Origin: an uncultured Lachnospiraceae bacterium
GTDB lineage: Bacteria; Bacillota_A; Clostridia; Lachnospirales; Lachnospiraceae
Direction of reading: 5' to 3'
Assembly: GCA_910585355.1 (NCBI GenBank)
Contig: CAJUDN010000039.1
Coordinates: 1 to 29,312, forward strand
Length of the DNA: 29,312 nt
Made by a program: the position numbers and the translations under genes. Below, piece after piece: positions 21,082 to 29,312 of this stretch. The notes under the pieces are model-generated. The model did not search any database and was not told where the DNA came from. It saw only the letters and a program-made list of their open reading frames with translations. Numbering within the stretch: the first letter of the stretch is position 1; every line of letters begins with the position of its first letter.

Positions 21082-22266
21082 TTACAAGAAAATTTCGTCC
21101 AGCAGATGCACCGCCACCTCTTCCTTCGGCATTTTTTCCAGCTGCGTTTCCTTTTCCTTTGTAATCAGGGTCACAACATTGGTATCTGTTCCGAAACCGG
21201 CCCCGGCCACCTTTAAATTGTTGGCGATAATCATATCCAGATTCTTTTTCTCAAGCTTTCTCCTGGAGTTTTCCAGCATATTCTGGGTCTCCATGGAAAA
21301 GCCGCATAAAAACTGACCCTCTTTTTTGTGTTCGCCCAGCCATTTTAAAATATCATCCGTCCGCGAAAGCTCAATGGCCATGTCGCCGTCTGTCTTTTTG
21401 GTCTTTTCCGTATTGACAAATTTAGGCCGGTAATCGGCCACAGCGGCGGCTTTTATAATCGCATCCTGCTCATCGCTCCTTGAGGTGACAGCTTCAAACA
21501 TCTCCCTTGCGCTCTCCACCTTCACCACGCGGACAAACATAGGAGGCTTTTCTTCCGTGGGGCCGGTCACCAGAGTCACTTCGGCGCCGCGATACGCAGC
21601 CACCTTCGCTATGGCATAACCCATTTTCCCTGTGGAATGGTTTGTGATATAACGGACCGGGTCAATGGCCTCCCTGGTTGGACCTGCCGTCACTAAAATT
21701 TTCTTTCCCGCAAGGTCCTTCTTATACTGTATTTCCTTTAAAATATACTGGAGAAGCACATCCGGCTCCGGCATCTTTCCCGCTCCCACGTCGCCGCAGG
21801 CCAGATATCCGCTTGCCGGGGAGATAACTTCCATGCCGTACCGTTCACAGATCTTTAAATTATCCTGGGTGATGGGATTCTCAAACATACGGGTATTCAT
21901 GGCCGGGCTTATGATTTTTTTGCAGGTACAGGCCAGAACCGTTGTGGTCAGCATATCGTCCGCCAGGCCGTGGGCCAGCTTTGCAATCACATTGGCGGAC
22001 GCCGGGGCCACCATAACCACATCCGCAAGCTTTGCCAGGGAAACATGTTCCACGGAAAATTCAAAGTTCCGGTCGAAGGTATCCACCAGGCATTTATTTC
22101 CCGTCAGGGTTTCAAATGTGATGGGGGTTATGAAGTTCGTGGCGTTCTTTGTCATTAACACATGGACATCCGCCGACAGCTTTTTTAAGGCGCTTGCCAG
22201 GTAGGCAGTTTTGTAGGCGGCAATGCTTCCGGTCACACATAAAAGTACGGTTTTTCCTTTTAACAT
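21082..22266 (-). CDS. coaBC: bifunctional phosphopantothenoylcysteine decarboxylase / phosphopantothenate-cysteine ligase
   Basis: A 394-residue fusion of the usual length. The N-terminal CoaC half binds FMN and shows catalytic His74 in EHVSLAK, PASANVIAK (88-96), PAMNTRM (121-127) and the substrate-clamp Cys157 in GYLACGDVGAG. The C-terminal CoaB half begins near 187 with KKILVTAGPTREAIDPVRYITNHSTGKMG and contains AAAVADYRP and KKNLDMIIANN. Together they make 4'-phosphopantetheine for coenzyme A. The ATG follows GGAGG. A MITE-like palindrome lies 74 bases upstream. Confidence 0.96.
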   Translation of the reverse strand: MLKGKTVLLCVTGSIAAYKTAYLASALKKLSADVHVLMTKNATNFITPITFETLTGNKCLVDTFDRNFEFSVEHVSLAKLADVVMVAPASANVIAKLAHGLADDMLTTTVLACTCKKIISPAMNTRMFENPITQDNLKICERYGMEVISPASGYLACGDVGAGKMPEPDVLLQYILKEIQYKKDLAGKKILVTAGPTREAIDPVRYITNHSTGKMGYAIAKVAAYRGAEVTLVTGPTEEKPPMFVRVVKVESAREMFEAVTSRSDEQDAIIKAAAVADYRPKFVNTEKTKKTDGDMAIELSRTDDILKWLGEHKKEGQFLCGFSMETQNMLENSRRKLEKKNLDMIIANNLKVAGAGFGTDTNVVTLITKEKETQLEKMPKEEVAVHLLDEIFL

Positions 22267-22340
22267 TCTGGAATCCTCCGTTGTAATTCTTGCATTTTTA
22301 TGGTAAGATAGGGGGCAAAAGATGTTTTGCCTTCTGATCC

Positions 22341-22504
22341 TAGTGCTCCATCCAGACAGAAAGTGAAGTTGTGGACTGTCTGATGCGTGACAGTGCTAGG
22401 CAAAATTTCGACGGCGATGTGGGGCCATCGACTAGAAATTTTAACGACGCAATGGTGCGTGACAGGCAGTTCACAACTACGATTTCTGTCTGGATGGAGC
22501 ACTA
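22341..22504. mobile_element. 164-bp MITE-like palindromic element with 22-bp terminal inverted repeats and TA ends
   Basis: TAGTGCTCCATCCAGACAGA starting at 22341 recurs in perfect inverse form ending at 22504 (22-bp arms). A further 15 positions pair inside (22368-22382 with 22463-22477, two as G-U), then AAAATTTC (22402-22409) with GAAATTTT (22435-22442) and CGATG with CATCG at the tip. Both ends are TA, the target duplication made by IS630/Tc1-type transposases. There is no ORF. It sits between divergent coaBC and a response regulator gene. A structured RNA is the alternative. Confidence 0.7.
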
Positions 22505-22515
22505 ATGTACTGGGG

Positions 22516-22521
22516 TATAAT
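22516..22521 (+). promoter_or_regulatory. candidate -10 box of the two-component operon
   Basis: A perfect TATAAT lies 12 bases beyond the palindromic element and 23 bases before the response regulator ATG, directly ahead of a GAGGAGGG ribosome-binding site. The -35 position would fall inside the right arm of the element and shows no good match. The true promoter may be elsewhere. Confidence 0.35.
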
Positions 22522-22544
22522 CAGGGAAAAGAGGAGGGAGAACG

Positions 22545-23246
22545 ATGGCAAAAAGGATTTATGTGGCGGATGATGAAAAAAATATCTGCTTTTTAATCCA
22601 GAATTTCCTGGAGAAGGAGGGCTTTGAAGTCAGGTGCTTTGAAGACGGCGAGTCAATTCTGGCCGCCTGTGAGGAACAGATGCCGGACCTTTGCATTTTG
22701 GATGTGATGATGCCGGGAATGGATGGACTGACAGTCTGCACCAGGATTCGGAAAAAGAGCCACGTTCCCATTATTATCGTATCAGCAAAAGATTCTCCTC
22801 TGGATCGGATTACAGGAATTACTCTGGGAAGCGATGATTATCTGGTAAAGCCCTTTCTGCCGTTGGAACTGGTGACGAGGGTAAAGGCTCTGTTTCGGCG
22901 GGTGGATGCCTTTTCCGGACAGGAGGAAATGCTCCAGGACGCTTACGAATTTGGGGATATCAAGCTGTTTCCCAAGCGACGCGCCGCCAGATTGGGCGAA
23001 GAGGAATTCTCCCTGACGCCGTTGGAATTTGATTTCCTCTGTCATATGCTGGAACACCCGGAGCACGCGGCCAGCCGTGATGATTTGCTGAAATCTCTTT
23101 GGAAGGTGGACAGCAGAGAGGTGGATACCAGAGCCGTTGACGATATGGTGAAACGCCTGCGTAAGAAGCTAAAGGAGCAGGGCAGCAGCGTGAAGGTTGA
23201 AACGGTTTGGGGATATGGATTTCGCCTGACCACCGGAGGAGACTGA
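22545..23246 (+). CDS. OmpR/PhoB-family response regulator
   Basis: A 233-residue DNA-binding regulator. The receiver domain (1-120) has acidic residues Asp9-Asp10, phosphoacceptor Asp53 in LCILDVMMPGMDG, Ser80 in VSAKD and Lys102 in YLVKPF. The C-terminal winged helix (about 137-230) shows LTPLEFDFLCHMLEH, VDTRAVDDMVKRLRKKL and VETVWGYGFRL. GAGGAGGG precedes the ATG. Its stop codon overlaps the histidine kinase start (TGATG), so the pair is translationally coupled. The signal and targets are unknown. Confidence 0.95.
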   Translation: MAKRIYVADDEKNICFLIQNFLEKEGFEVRCFEDGESILAACEEQMPDLCILDVMMPGMDGLTVCTRIRKKSHVPIIIVSAKDSPLDRITGITLGSDDYLVKPFLPLELVTRVKALFRRVDAFSGQEEMLQDAYEFGDIKLFPKRRAARLGEEEFSLTPLEFDFLCHMLEHPEHAASRDDLLKSLWKVDSREVDTRAVDDMVKRLRKKLKEQGSSVKVETVWGYGFRLTTGGD

Positions 23247-24679
23247 TGAAATTAAGTATCAGGATGAAAATATTCCTGCCTGTAATGCTGATTCTCATTG
23301 CTTTTCCTCTGGCAGTATGGTGCGTGTTCCGATATTCCTTAGACGGACATATGAACTATAATGCCAGGAGGGACCTGGAACGGATGGTGAGAAAGACCGG
23401 GGAAATCCTAGCTCAGGAAAAGACCGGGCTCGATGATAAGGAGAATGAAAATGCTCTTCTTGGAAAACTCCGGGATGCGCTTCAGACAGAGGCAGGAGAG
23501 ACCAGGATGATGCTTTTAGGCAACAGGTATCGGGTGATTTTTCCGAAAAATTATGATAATCAGCCGGAGATGGTCCAGATTTATTCGACATTCTTAACGA
23601 ATGCAACGCTGGATGATATGTCCTGGGAGTGCGGAAAAATTGGAGAGGAGACCGTGGGAGAGAACCGCTATCTTTTGTATTATTCGGATCTGGAAGGAAA
23701 GGACGATGAAAATAACCAGGAAATACGGCATATCATCCTCTATTGCCCGATTCATGACACCAGACAGATCTTAGATCAGGTTTCCAGGCTGGTGCTTTTG
23801 ACCATGGGGGCCATCGCCGCCGTGGCTATTGTGCTGTTCTGGTTTGTGGCCGGAAGTATCTCAGGTCCGGTCCGCAGGCTCTGCGAGGCGGCCAGAGGAA
23901 TCGGTGAGAAAAAATTTAAGAAGGTGGAGACCGGAGCTACCGTAAGGGAGCTCTGTGAGCTGGAGGATGAGATCAATCAGATGCAGGAGAAGCTGTCCCA
24001 GGCAGACCAGGCAGAACGGACTTTTTTTCAGAATGCGTCCCATGAGCTGAGAACGCCTCTTATGTCCATCAGCGGCTACGCCCAGGGAATTCAATGCGGC
24101 GTGTTTGGGGACGTATCTCAGGCCGCTGGGGTAATTCTGGATGAAAGCAGCCGTTTGACGGAAGTGGTAGACGGGATTCTGACTTTAACAAGGATGGACC
24201 AGCTCCGGTATCAGGTGGTGCCTGTGGAGTTAGAGATTAATAACTTTGTGGAGGAACGGTTAGAGCGGATTGAGGGACTGGCTTATTCCAAAAATATAAA
24301 GCTGGTATTTCATTCGGAGGAGGAGCATACAATTATTACGGATGCGATGCTGTTAGAGCGGGCCTTTTCCAATGTGCTTTCAAATTGTATCCGCTACGCG
24401 GCAAAAAAAGTCACTGTGGAGGTGAAGGAACGAAAGGCCCGGTTGATTCTTTCCGTTGCCGATGACGGTCCGGGGTTAAGCGGCGAAGAAATGGAGCACC
24501 TGTTTGATCGTTTCTATAAAGGAAAGGGCGGAAACCATGGGCTTGGACTTGCCATTGCCAAATGTTCCCTGGAGTATATGGGAGGCGATGTGGAGGTCGT
24601 AAAGGCCGTTGCGGGAGCGGCGTTTGAAATTATACTGCCGCAGGATTGCCGCAGCTTTGCCCCAGAAGAGTGGAAATAA
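23246..24679 (+). CDS. membrane sensor histidine kinase
   Basis: A 477-residue kinase. Two membrane segments (about 7-27 and 175-200) flank an extracytoplasmic sensor region of about 145 residues. A HAMP linker follows, then the H-box FFQNASHELRTPL with phosphorylated His266, the N-box NVLSNCIRYA, the G1 box DDGPGL, the F-box LFDRFYKG and the G2 box NHGLGLAI. It should phosphorylate the response regulator encoded just upstream. The start at 23246 uses GGAGGAG and overlaps the previous stop by one base. No known ligand-binding fold was recognised in the sensor region. Confidence 0.93.
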   Translation: MKLSIRMKIFLPVMLILIAFPLAVWCVFRYSLDGHMNYNARRDLERMVRKTGEILAQEKTGLDDKENENALLGKLRDALQTEAGETRMMLLGNRYRVIFPKNYDNQPEMVQIYSTFLTNATLDDMSWECGKIGEETVGENRYLLYYSDLEGKDDENNQEIRHIILYCPIHDTRQILDQVSRLVLLTMGAIAAVAIVLFWFVAGSISGPVRRLCEAARGIGEKKFKKVETGATVRELCELEDEINQMQEKLSQADQAERTFFQNASHELRTPLMSISGYAQGIQCGVFGDVSQAAGVILDESSRLTEVVDGILTLTRMDQLRYQVVPVELEINNFVEERLERIEGLAYSKNIKLVFHSEEEHTIITDAMLLERAFSNVLSNCIRYAAKKVTVEVKERKARLILSVADDGPGLSGEEMEHLFDRFYKGKGGNHGLGLAIAKCSLEYMGGDVEVVKAVAGAAFEIILPQDCRSFAPEEWK

Positions 24680-24715
24680 ATGTGGTACTATGGGAAATGT
24701 AAAGGAGGATACGGA

Positions 24716-25162
24716 ATGAAACGACTTCTGTTTATTGTCAGTCTGGCGTTCTGCCTTTTTTCAGTCCCGCTGACCGGATTTGCAGCTCCAACGGAGGAAG
24801 AGCAGCAAAAATACGAAGAGGCCATTGCTGATAACATGAAGGATATGCTGAAAGGCAGCATTGCGCTGGATAAAATTAACGCGGAGAACAAGACCTCCCT
24901 GCTGAACTGGCTGGATATAGAATCACCGTCAGAAGATGCGAAAAAAACGGTGGAAAAAATATTAAAGCTTCAGGAAGAACAGGAAAAGGAACAGGAAAGC
25001 CTTGACCCATATATAAAGGCGAGAAAAGCCTGCGATGAAAAACTTAACGCGGACGGGGCAAATGCCGCCCTTGAGAATATTATACGAATTCAGAAGGACA
25101 GGATAGAGGATCAGGACGAAATAAAGGAGCTTTGGAAAAAAGTAAACCAATTACTGAAATGA
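24716..25162 (+). CDS. small secreted coiled-coil-like protein
   Basis: A 148-residue protein with a clear signal peptide (MKRLLFIVSLAFCLFSVPL, likely cleavage after GFA). The mature part is charged, rich in Glu and Lys and predicted helical, with coiled-coil character around the QEEQEKEQE stretch. AAAGGAGG precedes the ATG. It begins 36 bases after the kinase gene and is followed by a terminator, so it belongs to the two-component operon. It may be an output of, or a ligand for, that system, but I recognise no family. Confidence 0.78.
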   Translation: MKRLLFIVSLAFCLFSVPLTGFAAPTEEEQQKYEEAIADNMKDMLKGSIALDKINAENKTSLLNWLDIESPSEDAKKTVEKILKLQEEQEKEQESLDPYIKARKACDEKLNADGANAALENIIRIQKDRIEDQDEIKELWKKVNQLLK

Positions 25163-25168
25163 TAAAAT

Positions 25169-25204
25169 GGCTGTGAGGCGGCAGACGCTTGGCAGCCGTT
25201 TTTG
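25169..25204 (+). terminator. terminator of the two-component operon
   Basis: GGCTG (25169-25173) pairs with CAGCC (25193-25197) enclosing a GGCG/CGCT inner stem, followed by GTTTTTGTT. It lies seven bases past the secreted protein stop codon. Confidence 0.7.
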
Positions 25205-25299
25205 TTCCAATATTTTCCCAAATAAAACTATGGAAAAATCGGACGGAATATGGTTAAATAGAGGTAGCGAAAGAAAACGAAAGAAAGAGGGTATAATTC

Positions 25300-26199
25300 A
25301 TGGAAACTATGGATGATTTCAGGGATGAGCTGGAGGCTTCCCTTAAGAAGATACGCGTGGGCGATGTGGTGACAGGAACGGTTATTGACGTGACCGAGGA
25401 TTCGGTGACTGTGGATTTAAAAACCTATGCGGACGGAGTAATACGCAGGGAGGATCTGAGCGAGGATCCTGATTTCAACATGCAGGAGGCAATCCATCCC
25501 GGAGACGAAATTACCGCTACGGTAATGGCAACCAACGATGGAGAGGGAAATATGGTGCTGTCAAAGAAAGAGGCCAATGCTGTCCTTGCATGGGATAAAT
25601 TAAAGAAGATGATGGAAGAGCGCACGGTTGTAAAAGTGAAAATCAGCGAAATAGTTAATGCGGGCGCCATCGCATATCTGGAAGGAATCCGTGGATTTAT
25701 TCCGGCCTCCCGTCTTTCTGATGAATATGTGGAGGACTTAAAGGAATGGGATGGAAAAAGCATTGAAGTAACCGTAATCACTGCCAATGAAGAAGAACGC
25801 CGCCTGGTACTCTCCGGCCGCGAGACTGCAAGGGAGAAAAAACAGGAGGAGAAGAACCGCCGGATCGCGAAATGCGAGGTGGGAGCGGTCATGAGCGGAA
25901 CCGTGGATACATTAAAGCCCTACGGAGCTTTTGTGACGTTGGAAAACGGCCTTTCCGGACTTCTTCACATTTCCCAGATCAGCACGCAGAGAATTAAGCA
26001 TCCTGGCGTTGTTTTAAAGGAAGGTCAGGAAATAAAGGTGAAAATAATCTCCACGGCGGATAATAAAATCAGCCTCAGCATGAAGGTTTTGGCGGAAGAG
26101 AATGCCGAAACCGAGTCCCATGAGACATATGATTATAAAGAAGAGGGGCAGGCGAGCACAGGCCTTGCTGCTCTTTTAAAAGGAATTAAGCTTAATTAG
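25300..26199 (+). CDS. S1 RNA-binding domain protein (ribosomal protein S1-like)
   Basis: A 299-residue protein with three S1 (OB-fold) domains at about 19-93, 108-172 and 191-262. Typical segments are VGDVVTGTVIDV, ADGVIRREDLSED, IRGFIPASRL and the best-conserved third copy, GTVDTLKPYGAFVTLENGLSGLLHISQIS. Short S1-like proteins of Firmicutes bind RNA and are thought to act in translation or mRNA turnover, but they do not replace the full six-domain S1. It has an acidic tail. GAGGG lies about nine bases before the ATG. It leads a probable operon with the alarmone synthetase 51 bases downstream. Confidence 0.88.
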   Translation: METMDDFRDELEASLKKIRVGDVVTGTVIDVTEDSVTVDLKTYADGVIRREDLSEDPDFNMQEAIHPGDEITATVMATNDGEGNMVLSKKEANAVLAWDKLKKMMEERTVVKVKISEIVNAGAIAYLEGIRGFIPASRLSDEYVEDLKEWDGKSIEVTVITANEEERRLVLSGRETAREKKQEEKNRRIAKCEVGAVMSGTVDTLKPYGAFVTLENGLSGLLHISQISTQRIKHPGVVLKEGQEIKVKIISTADNKISLSMKVLAEENAETESHETYDYKEEGQASTGLAALLKGIKLN

Positions 26200-26250
26200 G
26201 AAATCGTGAAACGGGCGGTTTCCTGTTCTGTGCAGAAAGGAGGCGGCAGC

Positions 26251-26958
26251 GTGGCACAAGAGCCAAAGACCTTTGATCAGATAGACCAATGGAAATCAAC
26301 CATGTTTTTATACAGTTCAGCATTGAAATCCATCAATACAAAGATTGAAATTCTGAACAATGAGTACATTCAGCTTTACAATTACAACCCCATTGAGCAT
26401 ATTACATCCCGGCTAAAGACGCCGGCCAGTATTGTGAAAAAACTTCAGCATGACGGAAAAGACGTGACCATCGAAAATATGGTGGAGTACTTAAATGATA
26501 TTGCGGGAATTCGTATTATCTGCTCTTTCATGTCTGATATATATCCCATTGCGGATATGATTGCGAGACAGGCGGACATTACAGTGCTCCATGTAAAGGA
26601 CTATATCAAATATCCGAAATCTAACGGCTATAAAAGCTACCATATGGTGGTGACCATTCCCGTGTATTTAAGGGATGGAAAGGTGGATACCAGGGTGGAA
26701 ATTCAGATCCGTACCATTGCCATGGACTTCTGGGCTTCCCTGGAACATAAAATTGCATATAAATTTGAAGGAAATCCGCCTGACTATATGGAAACGGAGT
26801 TAAAAGCATGTGCGGATATGGTGGATATGCTGGATGCAAAGATGTTTTCTCTGAATCAGGCAATTATGGAGATTGGCAGGAGTCAGCGGGAAGAAGAACG
26901 AAGGCGGGAAGAAGAAAGCCACAGTTTGACAGAAAATCTTCAGAAAGCGGCGGAATAG
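26251..26958 (+). CDS. small alarmone synthetase, RelQ type (GTP pyrophosphokinase)
   Basis: A 235-residue RelA/SpoT synthetase domain without hydrolase or regulatory domains, the size of RelQ/YjbM. Motifs are RLKTPASIVKKL (54-65), DIAGIRIIC (83-91), YPKSNGYKSYH (121-131) and VEIQIRTIAMDFWASLEHKI (149-168). It makes (p)ppGpp from ATP and GDP or GTP. The start is the GTG at 26251, preceded by AAGGAGG at seven bases; an earlier GTG at 26206 lacks such a site. A charged Arg/Glu tail follows the domain. It sits between the S1-like gene and dtd. Confidence 0.93.
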   Translation: MAQEPKTFDQIDQWKSTMFLYSSALKSINTKIEILNNEYIQLYNYNPIEHITSRLKTPASIVKKLQHDGKDVTIENMVEYLNDIAGIRIICSFMSDIYPIADMIARQADITVLHVKDYIKYPKSNGYKSYHMVVTIPVYLRDGKVDTRVEIQIRTIAMDFWASLEHKIAYKFEGNPPDYMETELKACADMVDMLDAKMFSLNQAIMEIGRSQREEERRREEESHSLTENLQKAAE

Positions 26959-27018
26959 TAATCGTTCAGGGATATCCGGGCGGTTACGCGGAATAAATTT
27001 CAAGGAGCAATAGATAAC

Positions 27019-27471
27019 ATGAGAGCAGTACTACAAAGAGTGACAGAGGCCGAAGTCCGTGTGGACGGCAAGACGGTCGGGTCTATCGGAAAGGGTTTTT
27101 TTATTCTTCTGGGCGTATCCGATGAAGACAATGAAACAGTGGCGGATAAGCTGGCAGATAAAATCTGTAAGCTCCGTATCTTTGAGGACGAAAATGGAAA
27201 AACCAACCTTTCTCTTCAGGACGTGGGAGGAGAGCTTTTGGTGGTGAGCCAGTTTACCCTCTACGCGGACTGCCGAAAAGGAAACCGCCCCAGTTTCATC
27301 GGAGCAGGCGCTCCCGCGGAAGCGGACCGCCTCTATGAGTATTTTATGGAACGGTGTAAAACGCATGTGGGAAAAGTGGAGCATGGAAAATTCGGAGCGG
27401 ATATGAAGGTCTCCCTAGTGAATGATGGTCCCTTTACGCTGATGCTTGACAGTAAAAATCTGTTTACATAA
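27019..27471 (+). CDS. dtd: D-aminoacyl-tRNA deacylase
   Basis: A 150-residue DTD of standard length, starting MRAVLQRVTEAEVRVDG. It has SQFTLYAD (77-84) and the Gly-cisPro motif NDGPFT (135-140) that excludes L-amino acids. It frees tRNA from D-amino acids and from mischarged glycine. It is preceded by AAGGAG and lies 60 bases after the alarmone synthetase and 18 bases before the aminopeptidase gene, in one operon. In many Firmicutes dtd sits next to relA, which fits this arrangement. Confidence 0.96.
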   Translation: MRAVLQRVTEAEVRVDGKTVGSIGKGFFILLGVSDEDNETVADKLADKICKLRIFEDENGKTNLSLQDVGGELLVVSQFTLYADCRKGNRPSFIGAGAPAEADRLYEYFMERCKTHVGKVEHGKFGADMKVSLVNDGPFTLMLDSKNLFT

Positions 27472-27489
27472 CACAAAGGAGAAGAAGCT

Positions 27490-28881
27490 ATGAACGGAAA
27501 AGAAATGGAAAAGGCGCTTTTGTGGGAAGCTCCCCACATTGCGGAGAAAATGCCGGAGGATGTTCAGCCGGCGGCGGATTTTTGCGAGGGCTACAAAACA
27601 TTTTTAAACAAAGGAAAGACAGAGCGGGAATGCGTGAAAGAGGCGGTTCTTATGCTGGAACAGGCCGGCTATAAAGAATTTGACCCAAAGGCATCCTATA
27701 GAACCGGAGATAAGGTATACTGGAATATCCGAAAGAAAGCTCTGGCGGCGGCAACCATCGGAAGTCTTCCTCTGGAGGCGGGTCTCCGCATGAACGGCGC
27801 CCATATTGATTCTCCAAGACTGGATTTAAAGCCCAACCCATTATTTGAAAAGAATGATATTGCGTACTTAAAACCCCACTATTATGGAGGAATCCGTAAA
27901 TACCAGTGGGGGGCTGTTCCGCTTTCCATGCATGGAGTAGTAGGCACCGCGGACGGAACTATGGTGGAAATCTCTATAGGTGAAAAAGAGGGAGAGCCTC
28001 AGTTCTGCATCACTGACCTGCTTCCCCATTTGGCCGGAGAGCAGAATGGGAGAAAGCTGGCGGAAGGAATCAAAGGCGAGGAATTAAATATTGTGATTGG
28101 CTCCATCCCGTTTTTTGGAGAAGAAGGCGAGAAGTTAAAGGCTCCGGTGAAATTAATGGTTATGAAGCTGTTAAACGAGAAATACGGAATCACAGAAAAG
28201 GATTTTACAAGGGCGGAAATAGAACTGGTACCCTCCCATAAGGCTGTGGACGTGGGACTGGACAGGAGCCTGGTGGGGGCCTATGGACAGGATGACCGTG
28301 TCTGTGCATACACTGCTTTGATGGCGGAAATGGAGACGAAGGCGCCGGCCCATACAACCCTTACTATTCTGGCAGATAAGGAAGAAATCGGTTCTGTTGG
28401 AAATACGGGCCTTAATTCCGATTTTGTGCTTCATATCATTGAAGATCTGTGCCAGGCTGAGGGAGCCGATTTAAAGACAGTCCTTCGTCATTCCCTATGC
28501 CTTTCCTCTGATGTGAATGCTGCTTATGATCCGACTTTTTCCTTTGCTTACGAGGAAAAAAATTCCAGTGCCATCAATAAGGGCTGTGTATTGACCAAAT
28601 ACACAGGAGCCAGGGGAAAATCCGGAAGCAGTGATGCCAGTGCGGAGGTTATGACTGCGGTAATCAATATCATGGAAGCAAACAGTGTCTGCTGGCAGAC
28701 CGGAGAGCTGGGAGCCGTTGATGTGGGCGGCGGTGGAACCATTGCTCAGTTTGTGGCACGGATGGATGTGGAAGTAGTAGACCTGGGCGTCCCGATTCTT
28801 TCCATGCATTCCCCCTTTGAGCTTGCTTCCAAGCTGGATGTTTATAATACGTACAAGGCGTTTAAGGCATTTTATAAATAG
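27490..28881 (+). CDS. M18 family metallo-aminopeptidase
   Basis: A 463-residue M18 aminopeptidase. Metal ligands and motifs are GAHIDSPRLDLKP (His105, Asp107), YGQDDRV, LADKEEIGS, SSDVNAAYDP and, at the C-terminus, GVPILSMHSPFE. M18 enzymes form large cytoplasmic shells and remove N-terminal residues from peptides, often acidic or hydrophobic ones; specificity cannot be read here. AAAGGAG precedes the ATG. It is the last gene of the run that includes the alarmone synthetase and dtd. No clear terminator follows; mobile-element debris begins within about 150 bases. Confidence 0.93.
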   Translation: MNGKEMEKALLWEAPHIAEKMPEDVQPAADFCEGYKTFLNKGKTERECVKEAVLMLEQAGYKEFDPKASYRTGDKVYWNIRKKALAAATIGSLPLEAGLRMNGAHIDSPRLDLKPNPLFEKNDIAYLKPHYYGGIRKYQWGAVPLSMHGVVGTADGTMVEISIGEKEGEPQFCITDLLPHLAGEQNGRKLAEGIKGEELNIVIGSIPFFGEEGEKLKAPVKLMVMKLLNEKYGITEKDFTRAEIELVPSHKAVDVGLDRSLVGAYGQDDRVCAYTALMAEMETKAPAHTTLTILADKEEIGSVGNTGLNSDFVLHIIEDLCQAEGADLKTVLRHSLCLSSDVNAAYDPTFSFAYEEKNSSAINKGCVLTKYTGARGKSGSSDASAEVMTAVINIMEANSVCWQTGELGAVDVGGGGTIAQFVARMDVEVVDLGVPILSMHSPFELASKLDVYNTYKAFKAFYK

Positions 28882-29032
28882 ACGTAACAAGTACATCGTT
28901 TCTTAAATAACAAGTACTACTTTGCAGAAATTCCGATGAATGAAATACCCGCTGTCTATGCCCTCTGCACGTCTGCAAAGCTAGACGCAGCACTACTACG
29001 CCGTCGCTTCGCAGACGCACAGATGACGCAGA
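28882..29032. other. junction between M18 gene and transposon debris
   Basis: No ORF is supported. The sequence AACAAGTAC occurs twice within 33 bases just past the aminopeptidase stop. CTTTGCAGA and its inverse TCTGCAAAG are separated by about 50 bases. These may mark an insertion scar. Confidence 0.4.
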
Positions 29033-29215
29033 CATCTGGCTGAGATCGACCAATCCTGCAATGAGCGGATGGAAATCATCGTGTCCGCTATGGCAAAGCA
29101 GGAGGGTGTAACCAAAATGCTGAAAGCGGCTGACCCGATGGAATGGGTGCGCCGGTGCAATTCAATCCCCAACCGTGAGGAGGAAATTGTACTGACTGAA
29201 CTTGTATATGATTAA
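29033..29215 (+). pseudogene. TnpV C-terminal fragment (transposon-encoded protein)
   Basis: Sixty codons beginning HLAEIDQSCNERMEII and continuing AKQEGVTKMLKAADPMEW, VRRCNSIPNREEEIVLTEL, then VYD and TAA. This matches the C-terminal half of TnpV, a small accessory protein of Tn4451-like clostridial transposons and related elements. An in-frame TGA at 29024 and unrelated sequence before it show that the N-terminal half is gone. The contig ends about 100 bases later. Confidence 0.75.
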
Positions 29216-29219
29216 ACGA

Positions 29220-29270
29220 AATGCCCGTTATTGGTGTTGATGCCAATAGCGGGCATTAGAATATTTTCAT
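29220..29270 (+). terminator. terminator after the TnpV fragment
   Basis: AATGCCCGTTATTGG and CCAATAGCGGGCATT form a 15-bp stem (one G-U pair) at 29220-29257 around an eight-base loop, followed by AGAATATTTTC. It lies five bases past the tnpV stop codon and survived with the fragment. Confidence 0.75.
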
Positions 29271-29312
29271 ATTCCGCTTGAAAAACCGATGTCCTCATTC
29301 AGCAGGATAATC

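Noticed and set aside
29267..29312. Open minus-strand frame of 15 codons ending in TGA at the right edge
   Set aside because: It is too short to identify and may be chance; it could be the end of a gene beyond the contig.

Overview
The window looks like a chromosomal contig end from a Lachnospiraceae-type Clostridium (Firmicutes). This rests on the strong AGGAGG ribosome-binding sites, frequent TTG/GTG starts, moderate GC content, SLH-anchored BspA-like surface protein, YlmC/YmxH-type PRC-barrel protein, RelQ-like alarmone synthetase and TnpV-type transposon debris. The species cannot be fixed from the sequence. Bases 3-35 are an Illumina TruSeq adapter arm, so the left edge is a library artefact and the first gene is cut by it.

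Layout. 36-617 (minus): nrdR, then the start of a YqeG-like HAD phosphatase. 1336-4842 (plus): a large secreted modular surface protein (Glu/Thr repeats, Cys/His peptidase-like domain, BspA leucine-rich repeats, Gly/Asn repeats, SLH domains). 4843-6329: a debris island with a broken IS1182-type transposase, several stem-loops, and an apparently intact type I toxin-antitoxin module (31-residue holin-like toxin with a convergent antisense RNA). 6330-9025 (minus): SUKH-LRR protein, PRC-barrel protein, DUF1847 protein. 9165-11096 (minus): an operon of a small membrane protein, a DUF975 membrane protein and an amidohydrolase.

11286-17052 is the most interesting region. A sigma-54 enhancer-binding protein with a PrpR-type sensor domain is divergent from an apparent operon of an alanine-racemase-like enzyme, a DAACS-family symporter and threonine aldolase. 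The intergenic region carries four 35-bp iterons with GTTAC-N8-GTAAC dyads and a promoter that reads both as sigma-54 and as sigma-A. The racemase lacks the catalytic Tyr expected in the GYADG motif. I infer a regulated amino-acid uptake and breakdown locus with an unknown substrate.

17229-22266 (minus) holds housekeeping genes: coaBC, prfC, yqeY and pepV, with a hairpin-rich stretch between coaBC and prfC. A 164-bp MITE-like palindrome with 22-bp terminal inverted repeats and a TA duplication lies between coaBC and the next unit. 22545-25162 (plus) is a two-component system (response regulator, histidine kinase) with a small secreted protein. 25300-28881 (plus) holds an S1-domain protein, a RelQ-type (p)ppGpp synthetase, D-aminoacyl-tRNA deacylase and an M18 aminopeptidase. 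The window ends with a fragment of a TnpV transposon gene.
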